The translations under genes were made by a program, and so were the position numbers. Below are positions 1 through 6,207 of a stretch of 12,751 bases of DNA, in pieces. The stretch's first letter is position 1. The number at the start of each line of letters is the position of its first letter. The notes under the pieces were generated by a model. It was not told where the DNA came from. It made no database searches and saw nothing but the letters and a program-made list of their open reading frames with translations. This DNA is from Acidobacteriota bacterium (GTDB lineage: Bacteria; Acidobacteriota; Terriglobia; Terriglobales; Acidobacteriaceae): contig JAJXXN010000203.1 of assembly GCA_021781075.1 (NCBI GenBank), forward strand, positions 1-12,751, in the 5' to 3' direction.

Positions 1-1204
1 GGTTGGCATTGATTCCCGAGCCCTTGTAGTAAATCAGCATGAAGGCCATCACCACCAGCACGCCCACAATCGCCGCAGTCACGCCCTGGCGAATCGAGTC
101 GGCGCCGAGTGAAGCGCCCACAATGCTGCTCTCCAGGACCTTGATCGAGGCCGGTAGCGCGCCCGTGCGCAACGACTTAGACAAGCGCTGCACTTCGTCC
201 TCGGTGAAAGTGCCCGTAATCTGGCCCGAATCGCGAATGCCACTCTGGATTGTCGCGACTTCCTTCACGCGTCCGCTCAGCAGGATCGCCATGCTCTTGC
301 CGATGTTCTTGCTGGTGTAATCGTAAAAGCGGTCGCCAGCCTCATTGGTCAGGGTGAAACTGACCGCGCGCCGCCCAGCCTGGTCGCGCGACTCCTGCGC
401 ATCGCGGAAATCAGAGCCGCTGACGATGGCCGCCCGCTCCAGCACAAATACCTGGTCGGCGGAGTTCCCGGTCAGCCCGTTGAAGTGCGCCATCATCTCA
501 TCCGGCGGCAGCGCCCCGCCCGTCGAGGCGGAAGCCTCCTGCTCGCTCTGGTAGGGCCCTCCCACAACGGCATGAACCTCCAGGCGGTCAGTCGCCGACA
601 AAATGCTCATGATCCGGTCGATGTTCTCCTCGCCCGGAAGCTCAATCAGCACCTGGTCCTCGCCCAGCTTGTACTCTTCAATCACTGGCTCGCTGACGCC
701 GATCTCGTCCACGCGGTCGCGCAGCGTCTCAATCGCCTGCTGCACCGTCTTTTGCTCAAGATCCGCCTTCACGCTCGGCTTCATCGTCAGCGTCCACGCA
801 TTCTGCACGCTTCCACCGGCTATGTCATACTGCGCCGAGTACTTCGAGTCAAGCAGGCTCTGGATGTCCGCCGGCTTGCTGTCCGCCGCGCCCGTCACCT
901 TGATCAGCAGCGGATTGTTCGGGTCCGGTTTCGACACTTCGCTTACGTCCAGGTTCGCAGCCTTCAGGTCCTGCTCTATCCGGGCGCGCGCGTTGTCCGT
1001 CTCGCTGTTGATGGCCTCATTCACCTGGACTTGCAGGATCAGGTGAGCGCCGCCCTGCAAATCCAATCCAAGATGGATGCGCTTGGTGATGGCCGTGGTC
1101 AGGTCCTTGCCCGTGATGCCGCCTGGGATGCCAATGATGCCGTACACACAAACCAGCATCACCGCAACGATGAGTAGTACTTTGCCCTTCAGGTCCTTTT
1201 TCAT
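1..1204 (-). CDS. secD: Protein translocase subunit SecD (partial, C-terminus beyond window)
   Basis: SecD is the large subunit of the SecDF complex. In the inner membrane it uses the proton gradient to help pull exported proteins through SecYEG. The ATG at 1204-1202 begins MKKDLKGK, followed by a first membrane segment (about residues 8-26). The family hallmark GLDLQGGAHL is at residues 46-55, then the large periplasmic region. The visible part ends in the second membrane segment (about 374-393) followed by YYKGSGINAN, which matches the start of the SecD membrane domain. 401 codons are visible; the remaining transmembrane helices, and probably secF, lie off the left edge. It follows yajC by 27 nt on the same strand, the usual order. 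No strong Shine-Dalgarno is seen, so translation may depend on coupling to yajC. Identity is clear from the motif and the yajC neighbour. Confidence 0.96.
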   Translation of the reverse strand, partial: MKKDLKGKVLLIVAVMLVCVYGIIGIPGGITGKDLTTAITKRIHLGLDLQGGAHLILQVQVNEAINSETDNARARIEQDLKAANLDVSEVSKPDPNNPLLIKVTGAADSKPADIQSLLDSKYSAQYDIAGGSVQNAWTLTMKPSVKADLEQKTVQQAIETLRDRVDEIGVSEPVIEEYKLGEDQVLIELPGEENIDRIMSILSATDRLEVHAVVGGPYQSEQEASASTGGALPPDEMMAHFNGLTGNSADQVFVLERAAIVSGSDFRDAQESRDQAGRRAVSFTLTNEAGDRFYDYTSKNIGKSMAILLSGRVKEVATIQSGIRDSGQITGTFTEDEVQRLSKSLRTGALPASIKVLESSIVGASLGADSIRQGVTAAIVGVLVVMAFMLIYYKGSGINAN

Positions 1205-1231
1205 CTCTCGTGTCTCAAATCCAGTAAATTT

Positions 1232-1579
1232 CTACTTCTCGGCCGCGGGTTCATCGTCGCGGGTCACGGCTGCGATGGCCGTCTTGGCCACCTCAAGCTT
1301 CAGGTTGTCGGGCGCCACGCGGATCACAATCGAGTCATCCTTCAGCGATAGAATTACGCCACGGATTCCGCCGGACGTCGTCACCTTGTCGCCCTGCTTC
1401 AAATCCGCCAGCATCTGTTGCCACTGCTTTTGCCGCTTCTGTTGCGGGCGGAACAACATCAAATAAAGCAGCGGCACAAGCAAGAGCAGCGGGAGCATGC
1501 CGATCAAGCCGCCTCCCGCAGTTTGCTGCTGTCCATCCACTACAAACGCCATCCAATTTGCCACAATCGTCCTTTGCAT
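1232..1579 (-). CDS. yajC: Preprotein translocase subunit YajC
   Basis: YajC is a small inner-membrane protein that associates with SecDF in the auxiliary Sec translocase. The 115-residue product has a short N-terminal stretch and one hydrophobic segment at about residues 25-43 (LIGMLPLLLLVPLLYLMLF). The conserved cytoplasmic junction RPQQKRQKQ follows, then a small basic domain with GDKVTTSGGIRG. Length and layout are normal for YajC. The start is uncertain. The ATG at 1579 has only a G-rich stretch directly next to it, whereas a GTG at 1564 has AAAGGA five bases upstream and would shorten the protein by five residues. It is the first gene of the yajC-secD operon. The tRNA-guanine transglycosylase gene often found upstream in other bacteria is absent here. 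Confidence 0.95.
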   Translation of the reverse strand: MQRTIVANWMAFVVDGQQQTAGGGLIGMLPLLLLVPLLYLMLFRPQQKRQKQWQQMLADLKQGDKVTTSGGIRGVILSLKDDSIVIRVAPDNLKLEVAKTAIAAVTRDDEPAAEK

Positions 1580-1651
1580 CCCCGGCTCTTTGTTTTCAGC
1601 CGGAAATCACCCTGCGCAGGCCTTCAGGCCCACGCGGCCCGTTCTTCCATT

Positions 1652-1680
1652 GTCTCGGGGATTTCTACCGGGGTCGAGAC
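1652..1680. repeat. Short inverted repeat in the yajC leader
   Basis: Six-base arms GTCTCG (1652-1657) and CGAGAC (1675-1680) flank a 17-base centre. The repeat lies 73-101 nt upstream of the yajC start, inside the region that would be its leader if the candidate promoter at 1696-1728 is used. It could be an operator or an RNA hairpin, or chance. No matching regulator is known to me. Confidence 0.3.
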
Positions 1681-1695
1681 CACTCCCCTACATAT

Positions 1696-1728
1696 TAGAT
1701 AAGAAACGCGAAAGCTGGGTAGTGTCAA
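1696..1728 (-). promoter_or_regulatory. Weak candidate promoter for yajC-secD
   Basis: On the minus strand a perfect TTGACA (plus 1723-1728) precedes an AT-rich stretch containing TATCTAAT (plus 1694-1701). Spacing from TTGACA to TATCTA is 21 bp and to TCTAAT 23 bp. Both are longer than the usual 16-18, so this is only a candidate. It is the sole promoter-like region in the 231-nt gap upstream of yajC. Confidence 0.25.
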
Positions 1729-1810
1729 GACGCTTCACCCGCTACGCTACTTCCCAAACGAACTGATTCTGGTGCAATCCACCTCGTTCGTGCAAAAAAA
1801 ACCGCCACCG

Positions 1811-2701
1811 CTACTTCTTGGGCGCCTCCGTTGGCTGCTGCGGCTGGCCCTTGTCCATCTCTTGACCGTTATAAATCAAAGTCACATCCGCGTGAAATTG
1901 CTTATAGTCCGAATATTTGATTGTCTGCTTGATGTGCACGTCCTGCGCCATGTATCCATGCCCGCCGGCAAAATGCAGCACTCCCTCGCCAATCGTATAC
2001 ACAGGGAACCAGTAATGCCCGTCAATCTGCTGCCGCCACGTCATAAACGGGGGATGCAGGTCCTCCTGGCCCTTCTTCGTGTCGTCGGGCACAATCCAGC
2101 CATTGGTCACAACTATTTGCAACGCCTCCGTGTCCACCCAGATGCGCCCCTTCAGGTATCGCTTCTTCTTCTCAATCAACTTCGGCGCCACGTCAAAAAC
2201 GTAACACTCAATCTCATCCACCTGCTGACGCCCCACATATTTGATCTCGTAGTTCTGTATCTCCTCGGTCGTCAGAAGCATCGACAGGTTTTGCTGAATA
2301 TCCTGCAAATCCGACGGGCTCATCGCAATCCGCTTCAGGCTAACCGTCGGCGCCATCACCACCCGCTCCGTCCGCCGGCCGGTCGAGTCGAATATCACAT
2401 CCGACACTTCAAAATATTCCCCATCCACCTTGTCATCGTCGTCATACTCCTGCAACTTCACCGTCCGCCGATACGTGTAGTTGTCCAGCGCCTTCTTGAA
2501 CTGGCTCTCCTTCGCCGCGAATTGCTTGATAATCTCCTCCGGCTTCACCTTCGGCTCGCCCACGTCCATCTTGCCAAAGCCCGAGTCCATCGCCATCGGC
2601 GTAAAACTGTCCTTGTCCTGCGCGGCCAGCATCAGCGGCGCCAGCAACATTGCTGTGATTACAATCCGGGGAATGCGCACCGCGAACCTCCACAATTTCA
2701 T
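1811..2701 (-). CDS. Secreted protein of unknown function, LolA-like character
   Basis: I do not recognise a named family with certainty. From the ATG at 2701 the product is 296 residues. It starts with a signal peptide (MKLWRFAVRIPR, then a hydrophobic run ending LMLAA before QDKD), so it is probably periplasmic or outer-membrane associated. No lipobox cysteine is seen. The mature part contains YTYRR, then KRYLKGRIWVD followed by LQIVVTNG and FMTWRQQIDGHYWFP. This pattern (modest strands with a 'lKGriWvDtedl' turn) resembles the LolA/outer-membrane lipoprotein-sorting fold. The reading frame can be extended upstream only to a TTG at 2764; the internal ATG fits the signal peptide better. AAGG lies right against that ATG, so no good Shine-Dalgarno decides the start. 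It is transcribed away from the S9 peptidase. Confidence 0.8.
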   Translation of the reverse strand: MKLWRFAVRIPRIVITAMLLAPLMLAAQDKDSFTPMAMDSGFGKMDVGEPKVKPEEIIKQFAAKESQFKKALDNYTYRRTVKLQEYDDDDKVDGEYFEVSDVIFDSTGRRTERVVMAPTVSLKRIAMSPSDLQDIQQNLSMLLTTEEIQNYEIKYVGRQQVDEIECYVFDVAPKLIEKKKRYLKGRIWVDTEALQIVVTNGWIVPDDTKKGQEDLHPPFMTWRQQIDGHYWFPVYTIGEGVLHFAGGHGYMAQDVHIKQTIKYSDYKQFHADVTLIYNGQEMDKGQPQQPTEAPKK

Positions 2702-2718
2702 CCTTGCACACGGGGCTA

Positions 2719-2739
2719 TAGATAAGACGCCATTTCCCG
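2719..2739 (-). promoter_or_regulatory. Weak candidate -10 region for the LolA-like gene
   Basis: The minus strand carries CTTATCTATAG (TATCTA at plus 2719-2724), about 17 nt before the ATG at 2701. A TCAACA box lies 16 bp upstream of it. The octamer CTTATCTA also occurs upstream of yajC (plus 1696-1703). The match to sigma-70 boxes is poor, so confidence is low. Confidence 0.2.
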
Positions 2740-2792
2740 GTGTTGAGTTGTGTGGGTGGCGCAAGGGGTCAATAAAAATCGTTCACCCAGCA

Positions 2793-2845
2793 CCCTCTCA
2801 TCCTGGGCAAAGCTCCCCGGGGCGCGCAGTCGAAGGATGACAGGG
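2793..2845. repeat. REP-like intergenic palindrome
   Basis: Twelve-base arms CCCTCTCATCCT (2793-2804) and AGGATGACAGGG (2834-2845) pair with a single mismatch. Between them is a GC-rich centre with CCCCGGGG and CAGTCGA. The whole can fold as a long hairpin in either strand's RNA. It lies in the spacer between two divergent genes. From memory, elements with 'TCATCCT..GTCGAAGGATGA' are scattered in intergenic regions of Acidobacteriota and other soil bacteria. I cannot count copies from this window. Confidence 0.65.
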
Positions 2846-2903
2846 CATGACGCTCAACTTTTACCCGGGCCAGATTCAAGCAGGCCAGCGCACGCATCCC
2901 CAG

Positions 2904-2912
2904 TGCTAAAAT
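2904..2912 (+). promoter_or_regulatory. Candidate extended -10 promoter for the S9 peptidase
   Basis: TGC followed by TAAAAT (2907-2912) forms an extended -10 element. It lies 29 nt before the ATG of the S9 peptidase, giving a leader of roughly 20 nt. No convincing -35 box is found 16-18 bp upstream, as is tolerated in extended -10 promoters. Confidence 0.4.
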
Positions 2913-2941
2913 TCTCTTCGCCAATTCAATAGGAGTTCTCC

Positions 2942-5116
2942 ATGACAGCCAAATACTTCCGCTCGCTCACGCTGGGCCTTTTCACCCTCGCAGCCATACT
3001 GCCACTCGCCGCCCAGCAAAAACGCCCCATGACCTTCGACGACATGATGGCCATGAAGCGTCTCGGCGAAACCGCCGTCAGCCGCGACGGCCGTTGGCTC
3101 GCCTACGCCGTCACCACCGTCGACCTCAAGGCCAACACCAAAACCGCGCGCACATACCTCCAGTCCATCTCCGACCCCAAGGCAATGCCCATTCTCGCCG
3201 CCGCCACCGAGCCCGGCGACTCCGGCCTCCAGTTCGCCCCCGACGGCAACAGCGTTCTCTTTTTGTCGGGCCGGGGCAATGGCACGCAGATTTGGCGCGC
3301 TGACTTCAACCCCGCCACCGGCGCAACTGCAAACCCCTCGCGCCTGACCTCCATCGCCACCGAGGCCGACAACGCCCAGTGGTCGCCTGATGGGCGCTTC
3401 ATCGTCTTCACCTCCTCGGTTTACCCGGACTGCCCCACAATCACCCTCGCCGACCAGAAATCAGGTGACCAGTGCAACAGCGACCGCGACCTCGCCGCCG
3501 CAACCTCCAAGGTCAAGGCGCAAATCTTCGACCATCTCCTCTATCGCCACTGGGACCACTTCACCGGCCCCAAGCGCAGCCACCTGTTCCTGCTTGATGC
3601 TGCCACCGGCGCCCTGCGCGACCTCAATCCCAACGACACCCACGACACGCCGCCCTTCTCGCTCGAAGGCAGCAGCGGGTTTGCCATCTCCCCCGACTCA
3701 AGGGAGCTGGCATTCACTGAGAATTTGTCCGACCAGCCGGCTACATCCACCTCGGCCAGCATCTTCACCCTCGACCTCACCAACCCCGCCTCAAAGCCCG
3801 TGAAGGTTTCCACCAGCGTCGGCGGAAACTTCACCCCCGCCTACTCGCCCGATGGAAAATACCTCGCCTGGCGCTCGCAGGCCCGCGCCGGCTACGAGAG
3901 CGACAAATTCCGGCTGGCGCTTTATGACCGCGCCGCGAAAACCACGAAAAATTTATTGCCCGACTTTGACAACTGGGTCGATGAGTTTGCCTGGGCCGAT
4001 GACTCAAACGAAATCTATTTTCTCTCCGGCGAAAAGGGTGGCGAGCCGCTCTTCTTGGTCAACCTGCAAGGCAAAATGGTCAAACTGGGTGGTGAAGGGG
4101 AATCAGGAAGTTTGCTGGTCCTAAATGCCGCCGGTGAATTGATTGCCTCCAATATGACCGTGGCAAGGCCTGCCGAGGTTCAACTCTTGCACGTTATTGG
4201 CGACCCACTATCAACTTGCAAGGGTGATTGTGCGGGCAGCGCCATTGCGATGACGCCACTCACCCACCTCAATGATTCCCTCCTCGCCCAGCTCGACCTC
4301 GCGCCCCTCGAACCCTTCTGGTTCACCGCATCCGACAAGGTCAAAGTCCAGGGCTTCCTCGTCAAGCCACCGTCCTTCGACCCCAACAAAAAATATCCCG
4401 TCAAATTCCTCATCCACGGCGGGCCGCAAGGCGCATGGGGGGATGATTGGAGCTACCGCTGGAACCCCGAGCTCTTCGCCGCAAACGGCTACGCAGTGGT
4501 CATGGTCAACATGCGCGCCTCGACAGGCTACGGGCAGGCCTTTGTCGACGCCGTCAACGGCAACTGGGGCGGGCGGCCTTATTTGGATTTGATGGAAGGC
4601 CTGGACTACGCCGAAGAGCACTTCCCGTTCATCGACAAGAAGCGCGAAGCCGCCCTCGGCGCAAGCTACGGCGGCTACATGGCCAACTGGGTGCTCGGGC
4701 ACACCAATCGATTCAAGTGCATCGTCACCCACGACGGCATGTACAACGCCGAGTCGGCCTTCGGCAGCACGGAAGAATTGTGGTTCAACACCTGGGAGTT
4801 CAAGGGCGCGCCCTGGGATTACTTCGGCAAACCGGATTCCGAAAACCCATTCCGCAAGTGGTCGCCCATGCTCTCCGCCAAAAACTTCAAAACTCCCACC
4901 CTGGTCGTCCACGGCCAAAAGGATTACCGCCTTGACGTCAGCGAGGGATTCCAACTTTTCACCGCGCTGCAACTCCGCGGCGTCCCCAGCAAGATGCTCT
5001 ACTTCCCCGATGAGGGCCACTGGGTATTGAAGCCGCAAAACTCCCAGCTCTGGTGGAAGACGGTGAACGATTGGGTGGATGAATGGACGGCAAAGGCAGC
5101 GAGCAGTAAACAGTAA
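2942..5116 (+). CDS. Secreted S9 family peptidase, dipeptidyl-peptidase 5 type
   Basis: A serine exopeptidase of the prolyl-oligopeptidase clan. DPP5-type members remove dipeptides from oligopeptides in the periplasm. The 724-residue product has a signal peptide (about 1-24, ending LPLAA before QQ) and a beta-propeller region (about 40-440) with repeated 'spDG' turns. A C-terminal alpha/beta-hydrolase domain follows. The catalytic triad is visible as Ser575 in GASYGGY, Asp661 in QKDYRLD and His693 in DEGHW; HGGP at 492-495 supplies the oxyanion region. The ending YFPDEGHWVLKPQNS is typical of DPP5. Cys pairs 164/178 and 426/430 could form disulfides. The start is fixed by AGGAG six bases upstream of the ATG. 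The last codons and the TAA stop lie inside the heptamer array at 5104-5124, so the C-terminal tail SSKQ may be element-derived. Confidence 0.95.
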   Translation: MTAKYFRSLTLGLFTLAAILPLAAQQKRPMTFDDMMAMKRLGETAVSRDGRWLAYAVTTVDLKANTKTARTYLQSISDPKAMPILAAATEPGDSGLQFAPDGNSVLFLSGRGNGTQIWRADFNPATGATANPSRLTSIATEADNAQWSPDGRFIVFTSSVYPDCPTITLADQKSGDQCNSDRDLAAATSKVKAQIFDHLLYRHWDHFTGPKRSHLFLLDAATGALRDLNPNDTHDTPPFSLEGSSGFAISPDSRELAFTENLSDQPATSTSASIFTLDLTNPASKPVKVSTSVGGNFTPAYSPDGKYLAWRSQARAGYESDKFRLALYDRAAKTTKNLLPDFDNWVDEFAWADDSNEIYFLSGEKGGEPLFLVNLQGKMVKLGGEGESGSLLVLNAAGELIASNMTVARPAEVQLLHVIGDPLSTCKGDCAGSAIAMTPLTHLNDSLLAQLDLAPLEPFWFTASDKVKVQGFLVKPPSFDPNKKYPVKFLIHGGPQGAWGDDWSYRWNPELFAANGYAVVMVNMRASTGYGQAFVDAVNGNWGGRPYLDLMEGLDYAEEHFPFIDKKREAALGASYGGYMANWVLGHTNRFKCIVTHDGMYNAESAFGSTEELWFNTWEFKGAPWDYFGKPDSENPFRKWSPMLSAKNFKTPTLVVHGQKDYRLDVSEGFQLFTALQLRGVPSKMLYFPDEGHWVLKPQNSQLWWKTVNDWVDEWTAKAASSKQ

Positions 5117-5127
5117 ACAGCAAGCTG
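5104..5127 (+). repeat. Left heptamer array of the S23 cassette
   Basis: Three head-to-tail 7-bp units are CAGTAAA (5104-5110), CAGTAAA (5111-5117) and CAGCAAG (5118-5124), followed by CTG. A detached copy CAGTAAACAG is at 5138-5147. The array overlaps the last codons and stop (5114-5116) of the S9 peptidase. The same units occur in opposite orientation at 5562-5591. Confidence 0.85.
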
Positions 5128-5148
5128 TCACGGTTGGCAGTAAACAGA

Positions 5149-5513
5149 ATGCGAGGGAAGAATGCGCGCCGTATCAGGAACTGATTGTTTGGCAACGGGC
5201 TGTGCAGCTGAGCGTTGCGGCCTACAAGTACACCGCTGACTTTCCGGACTCAGAATGATTCGGGCTGACCAACCAATTGCGCCGTGCATCCGTTTCGGTT
5301 GCCAGCAATATCGCGGAAGGCTTCGGCCGCTCAACAAAAGGCGAGTACAAACTTTTTCTTGGTCACGCCCGAGGCTCTCTCTATGAAGTCGAAACACAAT
5401 TGGTAATTGCAGTGAATTTGAAATTCGGCGTCGAAGAAAAGCGTTTGGTCGCTCAGGGTTTTGCCGAAGAAGTAGGCAAAATGTTGATCGCTCTGATTAA
5501 GAGAACACATTGA
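5149..5513 (+). pseudogene. Four-helix-bundle protein of the 23S rRNA intervening-sequence (S23/IVP) type, disrupted
   Basis: S23/IVP proteins are four-helix bundles of about 115-125 residues and unknown function. They were first found encoded in 23S rRNA intervening sequences and later as free genes; the Avd protein of diversity-generating retroelements shares the fold. Here one frame (5169-5513) reads YQELIVWQRAVQL, then FPDSE, a TGA (5256-5258), then FGLTNQLRRASVSVASNIAEG and KGEYKLFLGHARGSLYEVETQL. Together this is an almost full-length family match. The TGA falls where a charged residue is usual and could come from CGA by one transition. No in-frame ATG exists at the front. The ATG at 5149 would join the frame if one base were restored between it and 5172. 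A 78-residue fragment could still start at TTG 5277, but it would lack the first helix. I judge it a pseudogene; sequencing error is the alternative. Confidence 0.8.
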
Positions 5514-5531
5514 ACTGTTTATATGGCAAGT

Positions 5532-5560
5532 GGGCCAAGAGGCATGTTGTCTTTTGGCCC
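5532..5560. repeat. Hairpin beside the right heptamer array
   Basis: GGGCCAA (5532-5538) and TTGGCCC (5554-5560) form a perfect 7-bp stem; a further GA/TC pairing is possible across a bulge. It starts 19 nt after the S23 stop codon and directly abuts the right array. No T-run follows, so it is a poor intrinsic terminator. It may be a structural part of the cassette. Confidence 0.5.
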
Positions 5561-5561
5561 T

Positions 5562-5591
5562 CTGCTTGCTGCTTGCTGTTTACTGCTTGCT
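5562..5591 (-). repeat. Right heptamer array of the S23 cassette (inverted)
   Basis: Four 7-bp units read on the plus strand as CTGCTTG, CTGCTTG, CTGTTTA and CTGCTTG (5562-5589), then CT. Read on the minus strand these are the same CAGYAAR-type units as the left array at 5104-5124. The two arrays are therefore inverted terminal repeats built from a heptamer. The TAG stop of the HNH gene (5592-5590) overlaps the last two bases of the array. Confidence 0.85.
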
Positions 5592-6207
5592 AATAAAAAA
5601 GATACTTGCGCCACCGGTCATCGCCCCTTCCCAGCATGCGCATGATCTGGCGGCTGGTGTGGAGCGAGAAGCTGCGCGGCTCGCGCAACAGTTGCATGTC
5701 GTCAAGCTCGTTGAGCAGCCGGTTGCCCTTCTTGCGGTTGCACGTGTGGCAACAGGCGACTAAATTTTCCCATGTTGAGTTGCCACCTCGGGAGCGCGGG
5801 ATCACGTGGTCGAGCGTCAACTCGCCCGGCGCCAACACCGTCGCGCAATATTGGCAGGTGTTCCGGTCGCGCAGCAATATGTTTTTCCTCGACAAGGCCC
5901 GTGTCTGGTGCGGAATCCTCCGGTACTCCAGCAGCCGGATCACCGACGGCATTGCAATGCGGCTGCGCTGCGCGTGCAGCGTGAGCCCGTGCTCCTCCTC
6001 GGTGCGCGCGATGCCCTTCAACACCAGCACCAGCGCACGGCGAGCCCCGCAGATGTTGATCGGCTCATAGCTCGCGTTCAGCACCAGCACCGGCATCTGC
6101 AACAGGTGGGTCGTCTGCCCGGGCGTGGCCGCCTCCTGGATGGTTGTGGCAACGCGGGCCAGCGTTTTTTGTTTGCGTGCGTGGATCATGGCTTTACCGA
6201 GCGACAT
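5590..6207 (-). CDS. HNH endonuclease family protein
   Basis: A 205-residue protein of the widespread stand-alone HNH nuclease family whose N-terminal region reads VLVLNASYEPINICGARRA. The HNH zinc and metal site is complete: C118xxC121, DH at 133-134 in LTLDHVIPRSRGG, N148 and C153xxC156 in CCHTCNRKKG. It should bind a divalent metal and cut nucleic acid, but the physiological target of this family is not known. The start at ATG 6207 is chosen because AGGTG lies 8 nt upstream. A GTG at 6264 gives a longer frame, and the ATG at 6096 would begin directly at MPVLVLNASYEP. The chosen start overlaps the end of comF by 14 nt, suggesting translational coupling. The TAG stop borders the right heptamer array. 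Confidence 0.9.
   Translation of the reverse strand: MSLGKAMIHARKQKTLARVATTIQEAATPGQTTHLLQMPVLVLNASYEPINICGARRALVLVLKGIARTEEEHGLTLHAQRSRIAMPSVIRLLEYRRIPHQTRALSRKNILLRDRNTCQYCATVLAPGELTLDHVIPRSRGGNSTWENLVACCHTCNRKKGNRLLNELDDMQLLREPRSFSLHTSRQIMRMLGRGDDRWRKYLFY

Noticed and set aside
485..1177. Plus-strand frame of 230 codons opposite secD
   Set aside because: Antisense to an unambiguous SecD sequence and rich in Leu, Arg and His without any domain.
1580..1810. Riboswitch or small RNA in the yajC upstream gap
   Set aside because: Only short inverted repeats and a T-run on the minus strand were seen; no conserved riboswitch core was recognisable.
1772..2725. Long plus-strand frame of 317 codons opposite the LolA-like gene
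   Set aside because: It is antisense to a frame with a signal peptide and structured protein features. Its own product is His/Leu/Arg-rich with no domain, as expected from the reverse frame of GC-rich coding DNA.
4211..5131. Minus-strand frame of 306 codons inside the S9 peptidase
   Set aside because: It lies antisense to the catalytic domain, which is clearly coding with all triad residues. The reverse product shows no family motif.
5256..5258. TGA in the S23 gene as selenocysteine
   Set aside because: The family has no redox residue at this position, no SECIS-like hairpin follows directly, and the gene also lacks an in-frame start.
5104..5591. Heptamer arrays as a CRISPR
   Set aside because: Units are 7 bp, directly adjacent and without spacers; there are no cas genes.
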